A stretch of 64,000 nucleotides of DNA from Pseudoduganella sp. (GTDB lineage: Bacteria > Pseudomonadota > Gammaproteobacteria > Burkholderiales > Burkholderiaceae_D), in assembly GCA_021323265.1 (NCBI GenBank), contig JAJTCO010000013.1, forward strand, positions 1 through 64,000, read 5' to 3'. The position numbers were made by a program, and so were the translations under genes. This document shows positions 45,017-54,779 of this stretch, piece after piece (position 1 is the stretch's first letter; every line of letters starts with the position of its first letter). A model generated the notes under the pieces. That model did no database searches. It saw only the letters and a program-made list of their open reading frames with translations, and was not told where the DNA came from.

Positions 45017-47452
45017 TTAGCGGCCATGCCAGTAGCGGGCGTGGGAATGGCGGTAGGCGCGCAGCATGGCGCGGTCGCCGAGTTCCAGCTCGATGGCGCC
45101 TGCCTCGTCGGTACGCCAGACCGCGGCGCCCGCGGCGCGGTAGCGCGCCACGACGTCGGGGCGCGGATGCCGGTAGCGGTTGCGGTAGCCTACCTGAAAG
45201 ATCCCGTGCTGCGGCCGCACCGCCGCCATGAACGCGGGCGTGGACGAGGTAGCGCTGCCGTGGTGCGGCGCCAGCAGGATGGCGGCTGCCAGCTTTTCCG
45301 GCGCGGCGGCCAGCAGCTGCGCTTCCTGCGCCGCTTCGATGTCGCCCGCCAGGAGCATGCTGGCGCCCCTGGCGCTGACACGCAGCGTGCAGCTGCGCGC
45401 GTTCGGCTTGAGCGACTGGTCGGCGTAGCTTTCGGGCGCCGGGTGCAGCACTTCGAAATGCACGCCATCCCACACCCATGCCTGGCCGGCCATGCAAGGC
45501 GCATGACGCGCAGCCGCCGCCACGACCGGATGCCCTGCCGGCAGCGAGGAAAGCACGCGTTCGCTGCGCACGCCGGCCAGGATGGGCAGCGCGCCGCCGG
45601 TATGGTCGCTATCGCTGTGGGTCACGAGCAGCGCGTCCAGCACATTGATGCCGCGCGCCCGCAGGTAGGGCAGGATGACGCGGTTGCCGCCATTGGCCTC
45701 CGGCGTGTAGGCCGGGCCGGTGTCGTAGAGCAGCCGGTGGCTGGCAGTTTCGACCAGCACGGCCATGCCCTGGCCGACGTCGAAGGCGATGGCGCGCACC
45801 GTGCCAGGCGACGGACTGTCCGGGCGCCCCGCCAGCAGGGGCAACCAGCACGCGAGGCCAAGCCAGCGCAGCGGCCAGCCGCGCGGCGCCAGCATCCACG
45901 CCGTTCCGGCCAGCGCAAAGGCGAACACGGGCCAGGAAGGCACGGGCGCCGACCAGACTGCAACCGGCTGGGCGCCAAGCCAGTGCAGCATGTTCAGTAG
46001 ATGTTCGAGGAACCAGTGCGCGCACTGCAGGACCGGCGCCGCCAGGGTCGCCGGCAGCACGCTGCCCAGCAAGGCCAACGGCGTCACCAGCAGGCTGATG
46101 ACGGGAATGGCCACGGCATTGGCCAGCGGGCTCACAAGCGACACCTGCGAGAACAGCAGCACCGTCAGCGGCACCAGGCCGGCGGTGACGGCAAACTGGG
46201 TGGTGGCGGCCAGGCGCAAGGCCGCCAGCTGGCGGGCGCGCCAGTTGCCAGCATCCGCAGGCGCCTTGCCCGCTGCCGTGCCAACGTCCGCCGGCGCGCG
46301 GGCATGCCCCGCCCTGCCGACCGTGGCATACAGGATCACCGCCACCGCGCCGAACGACAGCCAGAAGCCGGGCCACATCACCGCCCACGGGTCCAGCAGG
46401 ACCACCACGCCCGCCGCCAGCGCCAGCACGTGCGAGATGGCCGAGAGCCGGTCCAGCCACATCGCCACCGCCACCACCGCCAGCATGTACAGGGTGCGCT
46501 GCGCAGGAACGCCGAACCCCGCCAGCGCGACATACGCCCAGGCCGCGAGCAGGCCGGCCAGGACCGCCACGCGCGGCGCCGGCGCCAGCAGCGGCAATTG
46601 CAGCTCCGGCATGAAGCACGACTTGCGCCACAGCCAGCCGGCCAGCCAAGCCGCCAGCCCGGCAATCATGGTGATGTGCAGGCCCGAAATCGACACCAGG
46701 TGGGCGATCCCGGTACGGTTGAAGGTTTGCCAGTCCTGCTGCGAAATGCCGCGCTGGTCGCCCATGGCCAGGGCGGCAATCACGCCCGCGTAGCGGCGCC
46801 CCTGCAAGGCGTGGGCAATGTGTTCGCGGATGCCGTGACGCGCGCGTTCCACGAGGTTGTGCGCCGACGGCACGAAGGCGGCAAGGCGTTCGTTGCGCCC
46901 CTCCTCCCGCACATAGCCGGTGGCGCGGATGCCCTGCTCGAGCAGCCAGAGCTCATAGTCGAATCCAAACGGGTTGGCGTTGCCGTGCGGACGCTGCAGG
47001 CGCACCTTGAGGCGCCAGCGCTCGCCCGGCAGCAGCTCGGGCAAAGGGCGCGCGCCGGCAGCGTACCAGGACAGCACGATGCGCGGCGGGACGACGGCGC
47101 CGGGCGATTCGACCGCAAAATTGAAACGGGTGCTGCCCTGCAGGCGGCTGGGCAGGCTGTCGACGGTGCCGACGATCTCGACGTCGCTCCCTTCGTCTTC
47201 CCTGGCCAGCCCCCGGGACAGCGCGCCATGCGCCACGAAGGCAGCCCAGGCGAAGCCCGCCAGGGCGCCCGCCACGGCGGCCAGCGCCGGGCGCAGCACG
47301 GCCGCAACTGTGCGGGGGATGGGAAGGAGAAGCAGTGAAGCCGCAAGCAGTGCGGCCACGGCGCACAGGGCCTGTGCCGCAGCGCCAGGCAAGGAAGGCT
47401 GGGAATGCAGCCACGCCGCGCCGCCAACCAGACCGAGGATCGCGCAGCGCAT
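45017..47452 (-). CDS. comEC: ComEC/Rec2 DNA-uptake channel protein
   Basis: Inner-membrane protein that takes transforming single-stranded DNA into the cytoplasm. 811 residues: N-terminal helices and a DUF4131 region, the competence domain with HLVSISGLHITMIAGLAAWL and GFGVPAQRTLYMLA, many transmembrane segments (about 220-520), and a C-terminal metallo-beta-lactamase-like domain with THSDSDHTGG, LLAGDIE and APHHGS. All expected parts are present, so it looks functional. ATG 47452 follows GGAGGGGAG. It lies 25 bases after tatD on the same strand. Confidence 0.94.
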   Translation of the reverse strand: MRCAILGLVGGAAWLHSQPSLPGAAAQALCAVAALLAASLLLLPIPRTVAAVLRPALAAVAGALAGFAWAAFVAHGALSRGLAREDEGSDVEIVGTVDSLPSRLQGSTRFNFAVESPGAVVPPRIVLSWYAAGARPLPELLPGERWRLKVRLQRPHGNANPFGFDYELWLLEQGIRATGYVREEGRNERLAAFVPSAHNLVERARHGIREHIAHALQGRRYAGVIAALAMGDQRGISQQDWQTFNRTGIAHLVSISGLHITMIAGLAAWLAGWLWRKSCFMPELQLPLLAPAPRVAVLAGLLAAWAYVALAGFGVPAQRTLYMLAVVAVAMWLDRLSAISHVLALAAGVVVLLDPWAVMWPGFWLSFGAVAVILYATVGRAGHARAPADVGTAAGKAPADAGNWRARQLAALRLAATTQFAVTAGLVPLTVLLFSQVSLVSPLANAVAIPVISLLVTPLALLGSVLPATLAAPVLQCAHWFLEHLLNMLHWLGAQPVAVWSAPVPSWPVFAFALAGTAWMLAPRGWPLRWLGLACWLPLLAGRPDSPSPGTVRAIAFDVGQGMAVLVETASHRLLYDTGPAYTPEANGGNRVILPYLRARGINVLDALLVTHSDSDHTGGALPILAGVRSERVLSSLPAGHPVVAAAARHAPCMAGQAWVWDGVHFEVLHPAPESYADQSLKPNARSCTLRVSARGASMLLAGDIEAAQEAQLLAAAPEKLAAAILLAPHHGSATSSTPAFMAAVRPQHGIFQVGYRNRYRHPRPDVVARYRAAGAAVWRTDEAGAIELELGDRAMLRAYRHSHARYWHGR

Positions 47453-47477
47453 CTCCCCTCCCCGGTTGGCTGGCCGG

Positions 47478-48281
47478 TCAGGCGGCCATCAAGGCCCGCA
47501 AGCGCGGCATCACGTCCAGGGCGTTTTTCGTGGTGGCCTTGGCCACGCAATGCGCGCCGTCGCCGCGCAACTCGGCGAGGGCCGCCCCGATCCCCGCCAC
47601 TTCGGCCGGCGTATTGACGGCCGGATGAATCCAGGATGGCGCGATATCCGGCGCGTCCGTCTCGACCACGATGGCCGATAGCGGCAACTGCGTCGCCAGG
47701 CGCCGGATCTGCAAGGCGCGCGTGAAGGTGAGATTGCCGCCGAAGCCGAGCTTGAAACCAGCCTCGATGTAAGCCTGCGCCTGCTGGAAGCTGCCGTTGA
47801 AGGCATGGGCGATGCCGCCCGCCGGGCCGACCTGGCGCACATGCTTCAGGACCTGGTCCTGCGACTTGCGCACGTGGCACAGCACCGGCAGCTCGAAATC
47901 GCGCGCGATCTTGAGCTGCTCGCGCAGGAAGAACACCTGCTTTTCGCGCATCTCAGGCTCGCACAGCATGGGGATGAAGAAGTCCAGGCCGATTTCGCCG
48001 ATGGCCACGAAGCGCGGGTCGTCCATGGCCCGCGCCACGGCTTCCCGCATGTGGGCAAGGTCATCCTCGGTGGCGTGCGGCACGTAGATCGGGTGGATGC
48101 CCAGCCCGTAACAGGCATTGCGGGCCCGGTGCGCCAGGTTGCGCACGACGTCGAAGTTGGCCCGGTCGACAGCCGGGATCACCACCATGCCAACGCCCTG
48201 CTCCTGCGCCCGCGCAGCCAGCGCCAGCCCCTGGTCGCCGAATTCGTGGGCATCGAGGTGGCAATGGGTGTCGATCCACAT
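47478..48281 (-). CDS. tatD: TatD-family metal-dependent DNase
   Basis: 267-residue TIM-barrel hydrolase. MWIDTHCHLDAHEF gives the HxH metal ligands; IGEIGLDFF, LPVLCHVRKSQDQ, GIAHAFNGS and VVETDAPDIAPSW complete the metal centre of TatD/YcfH-type 3'-5' exonucleases. ATG 48281 has GGAG six bases upstream; an ATG at 48293 overlapping the lolD stop is possible. Transcribed with the lol genes, which lie immediately upstream on the same strand. Confidence 0.93.
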   Translation of the reverse strand: MWIDTHCHLDAHEFGDQGLALAARAQEQGVGMVVIPAVDRANFDVVRNLAHRARNACYGLGIHPIYVPHATEDDLAHMREAVARAMDDPRFVAIGEIGLDFFIPMLCEPEMREKQVFFLREQLKIARDFELPVLCHVRKSQDQVLKHVRQVGPAGGIAHAFNGSFQQAQAYIEAGFKLGFGGNLTFTRALQIRRLATQLPLSAIVVETDAPDIAPSWIHPAVNTPAEVAGIGAALAELRGDGAHCVAKATTKNALDVMPRLRALMAA

Positions 48282-48292
48282 GGCTGGCTCCA

Positions 48293-48970
48293 TCAGGCCG
48301 GGTTCAGGCCTTCTTCGGTCAGGCGCAAGACGCGGTCGCAACGCCCGGCCAGATCGGGATCGTGGGTCACGATCACGAACGCGGTACCGAGGGTGCGCGA
48401 CAGTTCCAACATCAGGTCGAACACGTGCTCGGCAGTCGTATGGTCCAGGTTACCGGTCGGTTCGTCCGCCAGCACGCAGGACGGCTGGGTCACCAGGGCT
48501 CGCGCCAGGGCCACGCGCTGCCGTTCGCCGCCGGACAGTTCGCCCGGCACGTGCGTCACGCGCTTGGCCAGTCCCACCCGCGCCAGCATTTCCTGCGCCT
48601 GGCGCTGGGCCTCGGCGCGCTTGACGCGGCGGATCAGCAGCGGCATCGCCACGTTGTCCAGGGCGGAAAACTCGGGCAGCAGGTGGTGGAACTGGTAGAC
48701 GAAACCCAGCTCGCGGTTGCGCAGGTCGCCGCGCGCCGTCTCGTTCATGGCGGCGAGATCGTCGCCCTTCAGCACCACGTTGCCGGTTGTCGGGGTATCG
48801 AGCCCGCCCAGCAGGTGCAGCAGGGTCGATTTGCCCGAACCGGAAGCGCCGACGATGGCCACCCGTTCGCCGCGCCGCACCGACAGGTCGATCTTTTCCA
48901 GCACCTTCACGGCATAGCTGCCCTGGGTGAAGGTCTTGCCGAGGTTGCGGCAGCTCAGCACATCACTCAT
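48293..48970 (-). CDS. lolD: lipoprotein-releasing system ATP-binding protein
   Basis: 225-residue ABC ATPase that powers release of outer-membrane lipoproteins from the inner membrane. Walker [11 protein letters not shown]-loop [23 protein letters not shown] (the QFHHLLPEF stretch is a LolD hallmark), signature [15 protein letters not shown], Walker [13 protein letters not shown] and switch His in VTHD. ATG 48970 overlaps the upstream permease stop by eight bases. Works with the two permeases encoded just upstream. Confidence 0.95.
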   Translation of the reverse strand: MSDVLSCRNLGKTFTQGSYAVKVLEKIDLSVRRGERVAIVGASGSGKSTLLHLLGGLDTPTTGNVVLKGDDLAAMNETARGDLRNRELGFVYQFHHLLPEFSALDNVAMPLLIRRVKRAEAQRQAQEMLARVGLAKRVTHVPGELSGGERQRVALARALVTQPSCVLADEPTGNLDHTTAEHVFDLMLELSRTLGTAFVIVTHDPDLAGRCDRVLRLTEEGLNPA

Positions 48971-50225
48971 AACGCAGCGCCTCCGCGGGTTTGACGTTGG
49001 CCGCCCAGCGGCTCGGATACAGGGTTGCGGCAAACGCCAGCAGCACGGCGACCACGCCGATCACGCCGACATCGGCCCAGTGCATGTCCGACGGCACGGT
49101 GCTGATTGTGTAGATATCCTTCGACAAGAACTGCACTCCCAATAGGTTTTCAATAAATGGAACAATGACATCGATGTTCAGCGACACCAGCACGCCGCCG
49201 CCCACGCCCAGCGTCGCGCCAAGCAGGCCGACCAGGGCGCCCTGGATCATGAAGATCTTCTGGATCGAGCGCGGCGAAGCGCCGATGGTGCGCAAGATGG
49301 CGATATCGGCCTGCTTGTCCGTTACCGTCATGACCAGTGTCGACACCAGGTTGAAAGCGGCCACCGCCACGATCAGCGCCAATACCACGAACATCATGCG
49401 TTTCTCAGTTTGCACGGCCGCAAACCAGTTCGCATTGAGATTTGACCAATCCCGTACAGTCATTTCCTTCGGCACCAGTTTTTGCAGCTGCGCCGCCACT
49501 TCCGGCGCCCGGTGCATGTCGGCCAGGCGCAGGCGCAGGCCTGCCGGGCCATCGAGCCGCAGCAGCCTTTGCGCATCTTCGATATGGACGAAGGCCATGC
49601 CGGCGTCGAATTCCTGGTGCCCCGCCACAAACACGCCCGCCACGGTGAAGCTGCGCATGCGCGGCACGATCCCGGCCGGGGTTACGGTCCCCTGCGGCAG
49701 CACCATGGTGACCTTGTCGCCCAGGTTCACCTGCAGCGAGCGCGCCAGGTCGATGCCGAGCACGATGCGGAACTCGCCCGGCTGCAGCGCATTGAAACTG
49801 CCGTAGCGCGTGGTGCGCACCAGGTCGGACACGTTGGGCTCCTCGGAAGGCAGGACGCCGCGCACCACGGCCGGGCGCAGCGCTTCGCCGCCACGGGAAA
49901 GCATGGCCTGCGCCTGCACGAAGGGCGCCACGCCCTTCACTTCCGGGTTGGCCTGCAGGCGCCGGGCCAGGTCCTGCCAGTCCGGCAGGCTGGCGCCGCG
50001 CTCGAACACTTCCACGTGGGCCAGCACCGACAGCATGCGCCCCGTGACGTCCTTGCGGAAGCCGTTCATCACCGAGAGGATGATGATCATGGCCGCCACG
50101 CCCAGCGCGATGCCGCTGACCGAGATCAGGGAAATGAAGGAAATGAAGCTGTTGCGGCTATCGCGCTTGCCTGCGCGGGTATAGCGCAGGCCGACCAGCC
50201 ATTCGAAAGGAAGGTTTTTACTCAT
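48963..50225 (-). CDS. LolC/LolE-family permease, second copy
   Basis: 420-residue inner-membrane permease of the lipoprotein-releasing complex. TM1 at about 25-50 ([27 protein letters not shown], described in part), a periplasmic domain (51-275), and three helices between 276 and 410, ending KPAEALRYE. Very like the gene directly upstream, including the [14 protein letters not shown] start and the [13 protein letters not shown] loop that contacts LolD. The two probably form the LolC-LolE heterodimer; which is C and which is E cannot be assigned safely. Overlaps both neighbours by eight bases. Confidence 0.9.
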   Translation of the reverse strand: MSKNLPFEWLVGLRYTRAGKRDSRNSFISFISLISVSGIALGVAAMIIILSVMNGFRKDVTGRMLSVLAHVEVFERGASLPDWQDLARRLQANPEVKGVAPFVQAQAMLSRGGEALRPAVVRGVLPSEEPNVSDLVRTTRYGSFNALQPGEFRIVLGIDLARSLQVNLGDKVTMVLPQGTVTPAGIVPRMRSFTVAGVFVAGHQEFDAGMAFVHIEDAQRLLRLDGPAGLRLRLADMHRAPEVAAQLQKLVPKEMTVRDWSNLNANWFAAVQTEKRMMFVVLALIVAVAAFNLVSTLVMTVTDKQADIAILRTIGASPRSIQKIFMIQGALVGLLGATLGVGGGVLVSLNIDVIVPFIENLLGVQFLSKDIYTISTVPSDMHWADVGVIGVVAVLLAFAATLYPSRWAANVKPAEALRYE

Positions 50226-51468
50226 AGCGCAGGGCCTCCGCAGGTTTAACGCGGGCAGCCCACCAGCTTGGATACAGCGTCGAGACAAGTGCCAGCAGGA
50301 CCGAAGTCACGCCGATGGCGGCGACATCGCTCCAGCGCAGCTCCGAAGGAACGGCGCTGATGAAGTAGATGTCCTTGGACAGGAAATGCATGCCGAACAG
50401 GCTTTCGATAGCCGGCACGATGACGTCGACGTTCAGGGCCAGCAGCACACCCACGCCCACGCCAATGGCCGTGCCGAACACGCCGACCAGCGCGCCCTGT
50501 ACCACGAAAATCTTCATGACCGACAGTGGCGAGGCGCCCAGCGTGCGCAGGATGGCGATATCGGCCTGCTTGTCCGTCACGGTCATCACCAGCGTCGCCA
50601 CCAGGTTGAAGGCCGCGACGGCGATGATCAAGGTCAGGATAATGAACATCATGTTCTTTTGCGACTTGACGGCCGCGAACCAGCCCGAATTGAGCTTGGT
50701 CCAGTCGCGTACCACCAGCTGCCCCGGCAGAGCGCCGCGCAGCTCTTGCGCCACCGTGGGGGCCTGCTGCATGTCCTGCAGGCGCAATCGCATGCCGAAG
50801 GGACCAGTCATGTTCACCATCTGCTGGCCGTCTTCCAGGTGCACCAGCGCCAGGCCGGAATCGAATTCGTTGTGGCCCGCCTCGAAAATGCCGGCCACGG
50901 TGAAGGAACGCAAGGTCGGCGCCATGTTCGTCAGCGAGTTCCCCTGCGACAGGGCCAGCGCCACGCGATCGCCCGGCTTGGCCTCCAGTTCGCGCGCCAG
51001 TTCCGCGCCAAGGATGATATTGAAGGCGCCAGGCTGCAGTACGTCCAGGCTGCCTTGCTTCATCTGCTTGCCAATGTCGGAAACCTTTGGCTCCTCGCCG
51101 GGGAGGATGCCGCGCACGATGGCAGGGCGCAGCCTGTCGCCGCCGTGCACCAGCATGCCCTGCATCTCTACGAAGGGAGCGAAACCTTTCACCTGCGGAT
51201 GGCGCAGCGCGGCCGCGCCGGTGGCGCGCCAGTCGCCGATGCCCGTGCCGCTCACTTCATAGACTTCCACATGGCCCAGGACGGACACCATGCGCTCGGT
51301 CACCACCTTCTGGAAGCCGTTATATACGGACAGCACCACGATCAGCGCAGTTACGCCAAGCGCGATGCCTGCCATCGAAATCGCTGAGATAAAGGAGATG
51401 AAACTATTGCGCCCATTGCGCCTGCCTGCGCGCGTGTAGCGCAAGCCAACCAGCCATTCAAACGGCAT
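50218..51468 (-). CDS. LolC/LolE-family permease, first copy
   Basis: 416-residue paralogue of the following gene with the same architecture: one N-terminal helix, a large periplasmic domain, three C-terminal helices, the [13 protein letters not shown] coupling loop and the KPAEALRYE end. ATG 51468 ([15 protein letters not shown]) aligns with the start of its paralogue; longer in-frame starts up to 51711 run through the neighbouring divergent promoter and are rejected. First gene of lolC/E-lolC/E-lolD-tatD. Divergent from the rpfE-like gene. Confidence 0.9.
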   Translation of the reverse strand: MPFEWLVGLRYTRAGRRNGRNSFISFISAISMAGIALGVTALIVVLSVYNGFQKVVTERMVSVLGHVEVYEVSGTGIGDWRATGAAALRHPQVKGFAPFVEMQGMLVHGGDRLRPAIVRGILPGEEPKVSDIGKQMKQGSLDVLQPGAFNIILGAELARELEAKPGDRVALALSQGNSLTNMAPTLRSFTVAGIFEAGHNEFDSGLALVHLEDGQQMVNMTGPFGMRLRLQDMQQAPTVAQELRGALPGQLVVRDWTKLNSGWFAAVKSQKNMMFIILTLIIAVAAFNLVATLVMTVTDKQADIAILRTLGASPLSVMKIFVVQGALVGVFGTAIGVGVGVLLALNVDVIVPAIESLFGMHFLSKDIYFISAVPSELRWSDVAAIGVTSVLLALVSTLYPSWWAARVKPAEALRYE

Positions 51469-51500
51469 TTTTATTAAATTGACACGGTAAAGCACGCAGT

Positions 51501-51528
51501 TTGCCATAGAAAGAGATTCCACTACAAT
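51501..51528 (+). promoter_or_regulatory. sigma-70 promoter directly before the rpfE-like gene
   Basis: TTGCCA (51501-51506), 16-base spacer, TACAAT (51523-51528): five of six matches in each box. The ATG at 51534 follows five bases later with no Shine-Dalgarno, so the transcript is probably leaderless. Confidence 0.65.
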
Positions 51529-51533
51529 GCCGC

Positions 51534-52532
51534 ATGGCTTCCACAACCGTCGTACTTCCCTTCGCATTGCCGCCGGCCGACCTGGCGTCCGAACTGGGGC
51601 GCCACCTGCAGGCGCCCGCCCTGGCGACATTACTGTCACGCAATAGCTTGCTGAAAAAGCATGCAAGCGGCGATGACTGCCGCGAACTGCCGCATGAAAC
51701 CTGGCTCGCACGCGAGGCCGGCGCCCCGCTTGCCACTGCCGTCATGCGCGGTTTCGGGCTCGCTCCCGCCGAGGGAAACTGGTTCATCGTGCACCCGGTG
51801 CACATCCAGCTGGCACGCAGCCACCTGGTGCTGGCCGATGCACGCCGGCTGCGGCTCGACGAAGCGGACGCGCGCGTCCTGTTCGAGCTGGCCAGGCCGT
51901 TTTTCGATGAACTGCTGTGGGGCGATGCCGAAACATGGTTCATGCGCGCCGATGGCTGGCAAGGCCTGGATGCTGCCTCGCCGGATGCGGCCATGGGCAG
52001 CAACCTGGCCGACTGGATGCCAACGGGCCCGTCCGCGCTGGCGTTCAAGAAGCTGCAGAACGAAATCCAGATGCTGTGGCACGAGCATCCTGTCAACGAG
52101 GCGCGCCAGCAGCGTGGCCTGGCGCCGGTCAATTCCTTCTGGATGTGGGGCGGCGCGCCTTCCGGCGGCCCGGCCACGACGGGCGCTGCAGCCCGGCCCA
52201 TCGCCGTGGCGACCGCAGGCGCGCAGGCGCCGTCCTGGCTGCGCGCGCTCGGCACACCGGGCGCCAAGGCCGCACCGGGCGAGCCGGGCGTGATCGTCCT
52301 GCCGCAGCTCATTTGCGCCGGCGCGGGCAACGACTGGGGCGCCTGGCTGGGCGCCATGCATCAGCTGGAGCAGGAATGGTTCGCGCCCCTGCTGGCGGCC
52401 CTGCGCGAGGGCCGCATCGCCGAATTGACCCTGGTCCTCACGGACCGCAACAGCATGAAAGAAGTGCGCACCGCGAGAACGGCGCTGCGCAAGTTCTGGC
52501 GCGCTCAGAACCTGAAGAACCTCACGCAATGA
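51534..52532 (+). CDS. RpfE-like protein (annotated in relatives as regulatory/phosphoglycerate mutase-like)
   Basis: 332-residue soluble protein of unclear function. NWFIVHPVHIQLARSHLVLAD, LFELARPFFDELLW and NSFWMWGGG-like (NSFWMWGGA) sequences match the family called RpfE-type or phosphoglycerate-mutase-like, commonly encoded upstream of recJ in beta- and gammaproteobacteria. An Ala/Gly/Pro-rich linker at about 205-245 separates the C-terminal part, which ends in a basic helix. Its stop overlaps the recJ start (ATGA), so the two are co-translated. The enzyme label should not be trusted without assay. Confidence 0.7.
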   Translation: MASTTVVLPFALPPADLASELGRHLQAPALATLLSRNSLLKKHASGDDCRELPHETWLAREAGAPLATAVMRGFGLAPAEGNWFIVHPVHIQLARSHLVLADARRLRLDEADARVLFELARPFFDELLWGDAETWFMRADGWQGLDAASPDAAMGSNLADWMPTGPSALAFKKLQNEIQMLWHEHPVNEARQQRGLAPVNSFWMWGGAPSGGPATTGAAARPIAVATAGAQAPSWLRALGTPGAKAAPGEPGVIVLPQLICAGAGNDWGAWLGAMHQLEQEWFAPLLAALREGRIAELTLVLTDRNSMKEVRTARTALRKFWRAQNLKNLTQ

Positions 52533-54223
52533 CACGTATCGCCATCCGCCCCTGCCCTGCGCACGAAACCGAGAAGCTGCTCAAGGGCGGCATCCACCCT
52601 GTCCTGGCCCGCTTGTTCGCTGCGCGCGGCCTGAGCGACCCTGGCGAGCTCTCCAGCGAACTGGCCGCCCTGATGCAGCCTTCCGGCCTGCTGCACATCG
52701 ACCAGGCGGCACTCTTCCTGGCCGATTCCATCGCCGCCGGCAAGCGCATGGTCATCGTCGCCGATTACGATTGCGACGGGGCCACCGCCTGCGCCACCGC
52801 CCTGCGCGGCCTGCGCGCCATGGGTGCGAAGGTGGACTATATCGTCCCCAACCGCTTTGAGTACGGTTACGGCCTGACGCCGGAAATCGTCGAACTGACC
52901 GCACGCGAGAAGTCGCCTGACATCATCATCACGGTCGACAACGGCATCGCCAGCATTGAAGGCGTGGCGGAAGCGAGCCGGCGCGGCATCGACGTGGTGG
53001 TGACCGACCACCACCTGCCGGGCGACGCCCTGCCGGATGCGCGCGTGATCGTAAATCCGAACCAGCCCGCCTGCGGCTTCCCCTCCAAGCACCTGGCCGG
53101 AGTCGGCGTCGTGTTCTACGTGCTGCTGGCGCTGCGCGCGGAGCTGCGCCGGCGCGGCGTGTTCGATGCCCAGACCCAGCCCAAGCTCGATTCCCTGCTC
53201 GACCTGGTCGCGCTGGGCACCGTGGCCGACGTGGTGCGGCTGGACACCAACAACCGCATCCTGGTTGCGCAGGGCCTCAAGCGCATGCGCGCCGGCCGCA
53301 TGCACCCGGGCGTGGCCGCCCTGTTCCGCGTGGCGGGCCGCTCCGCGCGCACCGCCTCGCCCTTCGACCTCGGCTTTGCCCTCGGCCCGCGCCTGAACGC
53401 GGCCGGACGGCTGGAGGACATGTCGCTCGGCATCGAATGCCTGATCACGGACGACGAGACGCGCGCCTGGGAACTGGCACAGCAGCTCAACGACATCAAC
53501 CTGAAAAGGCGCGAGATCGAGGCGCAGATGCAGGACGCCGCCCTGCTGCACCTGGACGACTTCCAGCCCGCCGACAGCACCACGATTTGCGTTTTCGACG
53601 ACAGCTGGCACCAGGGCGTGATCGGCATCGTCGCGTCGCGCCTGAAAGAGCGCTTCTACCGCCCGACCATCACCTTCGCCCCCGCCGGCGACGGCATGAT
53701 CAAGGGTTCCGGCCGCTCGATTCCCGGTTTCCACCTGCGCGACGCGCTGGACCTGGTCTCCAAGCGCGCGCCCGGCGTGATCGACAAGTTCGGCGGGCAC
53801 GCCATGGCGGCGGGCCTGAGCCTGCGCGCCGAGGCATTCGAGCATTTCTGCGCCGCCTTCGAAGCCGTCGGCCAGGCCTGGCTGACCGAATCGCAACTGG
53901 AACGCGTGGTGCAGACCGACGGTCCGCTGGAGGATGGCTACTACACCACCCAGTTCATCGAGCTGCTCGATGGACAGGTATGGGGCCAGGGTTTCGCGCC
54001 GCCCGTCTTCTGCGACGAGTTCCGCGTGCTAAGCCAGCGCATCCTGAAGGAGCGCCACCTGAAGCTGATGCTGGAGAAGAACGGCGTGCGCTACGATGCG
54101 ATCTGGTTCGGCCACACCGATGCGCTGGGTGAGCGCGCCCGTGTCGCCTTCCGCCTCGATGCCAACGAATACAACGGCGTCACGCGCGTCCAGCTGCTGG
54201 TGGAGCACGCCGAAACGGCCTGA
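52529..54223 (+). CDS. recJ: single-stranded-DNA-specific exonuclease RecJ
   Basis: 5'-3' exonuclease for mismatch repair and RecF-pathway recombination. 564 residues. DHH-family metal motifs: VADYDCDGATA (79-85 core), ITVDNGIAS, VVTDHHLPG, then LDLVALGTVADVV; the DHHA1 domain carries GVIGIVASRLKERFYRPTITFA (in parts) and KFGGHAMAAGLSL; a C-terminal OB fold ends the protein. ATG 52529 overlaps the preceding stop. Confidence 0.96.
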   Translation: MTRIAIRPCPAHETEKLLKGGIHPVLARLFAARGLSDPGELSSELAALMQPSGLLHIDQAALFLADSIAAGKRMVIVADYDCDGATACATALRGLRAMGAKVDYIVPNRFEYGYGLTPEIVELTAREKSPDIIITVDNGIASIEGVAEASRRGIDVVVTDHHLPGDALPDARVIVNPNQPACGFPSKHLAGVGVVFYVLLALRAELRRRGVFDAQTQPKLDSLLDLVALGTVADVVRLDTNNRILVAQGLKRMRAGRMHPGVAALFRVAGRSARTASPFDLGFALGPRLNAAGRLEDMSLGIECLITDDETRAWELAQQLNDINLKRREIEAQMQDAALLHLDDFQPADSTTICVFDDSWHQGVIGIVASRLKERFYRPTITFAPAGDGMIKGSGRSIPGFHLRDALDLVSKRAPGVIDKFGGHAMAAGLSLRAEAFEHFCAAFEAVGQAWLTESQLERVVQTDGPLEDGYYTTQFIELLDGQVWGQGFAPPVFCDEFRVLSQRILKERHLKLMLEKNGVRYDAIWFGHTDALGERARVAFRLDANEYNGVTRVQLLVEHAETA

Positions 54224-54664
54224 TTACTTCTTGCAGTCGCAGACGCGCTCGCCCTTGTCGAACACAATGCGCCATTTGCCGGGGGCTTCCTGGCGCCAGA
54301 CGGAATTGAAGCGGCTCACCACCTTGCCTTGCGGGTCGCGCACCGGGCCGGAAGAATGGGCCAGAGTGCCCGAGTCCAGCACTTCCACCGAGTCGGGCTC
54401 CCAGCTGAAGGGGGCGTCCGGTTTCTCGTAGTACGCCTTCCATTCGGCCGCGACGCTATCCTTGCCGCGCAGGGCCTTCGGGCCGCTATAGAAGATCGCT
54501 TCGTCGGCGAGGAAGGAAATGAAGGCCTGGTGATCGCGCTTGGCCATGGTGGCCGCAAACGCCCGCTCGGTGTCGGCCACCTGCTGCTTCAGTTCCGCGT
54601 TCCCGGGGGCTGCGCAAGCACTTGAGCAGGCCAGAACCAATGCCAGCAAGACCGTGTTTTGCAT
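54224..54664 (-). CDS. secreted DUF4440/SnoaL-like protein
   Basis: 146-residue exported protein of the NTF2/SnoaL fold. Signal peptide 1-18 (ends SACAA). The mature sequence has VADTERAFAATMAKRDHQAFISFLADEAIFYSG and a late WRIVFDKGE strand, typical of DUF4440. The C-terminus has a Cys pair (CDCKK). ATG 54664 has AGGAG upstream; an earlier in-frame start at 54715 lacks one. Function unknown. It abuts the recJ stop with no spacer and no terminator. Confidence 0.82.
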   Translation of the reverse strand: MQNTVLLALVLACSSACAAPGNAELKQQVADTERAFAATMAKRDHQAFISFLADEAIFYSGPKALRGKDSVAAEWKAYYEKPDAPFSWEPDSVEVLDSGTLAHSSGPVRDPQGKVVSRFNSVWRQEAPGKWRIVFDKGERVCDCKK

Positions 54665-54729
54665 TCCTGCTCCTTTCGATTCAGAGGTGGCCAATACTAG
54701 CAAAGACGACAACACAAGTCATCCCGCAC

Positions 54730-54758
54730 TTGAAGTTTATGCGAAAGTGGAGTATAAA
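54730..54758 (+). promoter_or_regulatory. sigma-70 promoter of the toxin-antitoxin operon
   Basis: TTGAAG, 17-base spacer, TATAAA. A start near 54765 leaves a short leader containing GGAGGA before ATG 54780. Confidence 0.7.
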
Positions 54759-54770
54759 TAATCCATAAAC
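54735..54770. promoter_or_regulatory. inverted repeat around the -10 box, candidate antitoxin operator
   Basis: GTTTATG (54735-54741) and CATAAAC (54764-54770) are perfect seven-base inverted half-sites about three helical turns apart, flanking the -10 box. This suits autorepression by a dimeric antitoxin. Confidence 0.55.
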
Positions 54771-54779
54771 GGAGGATAT

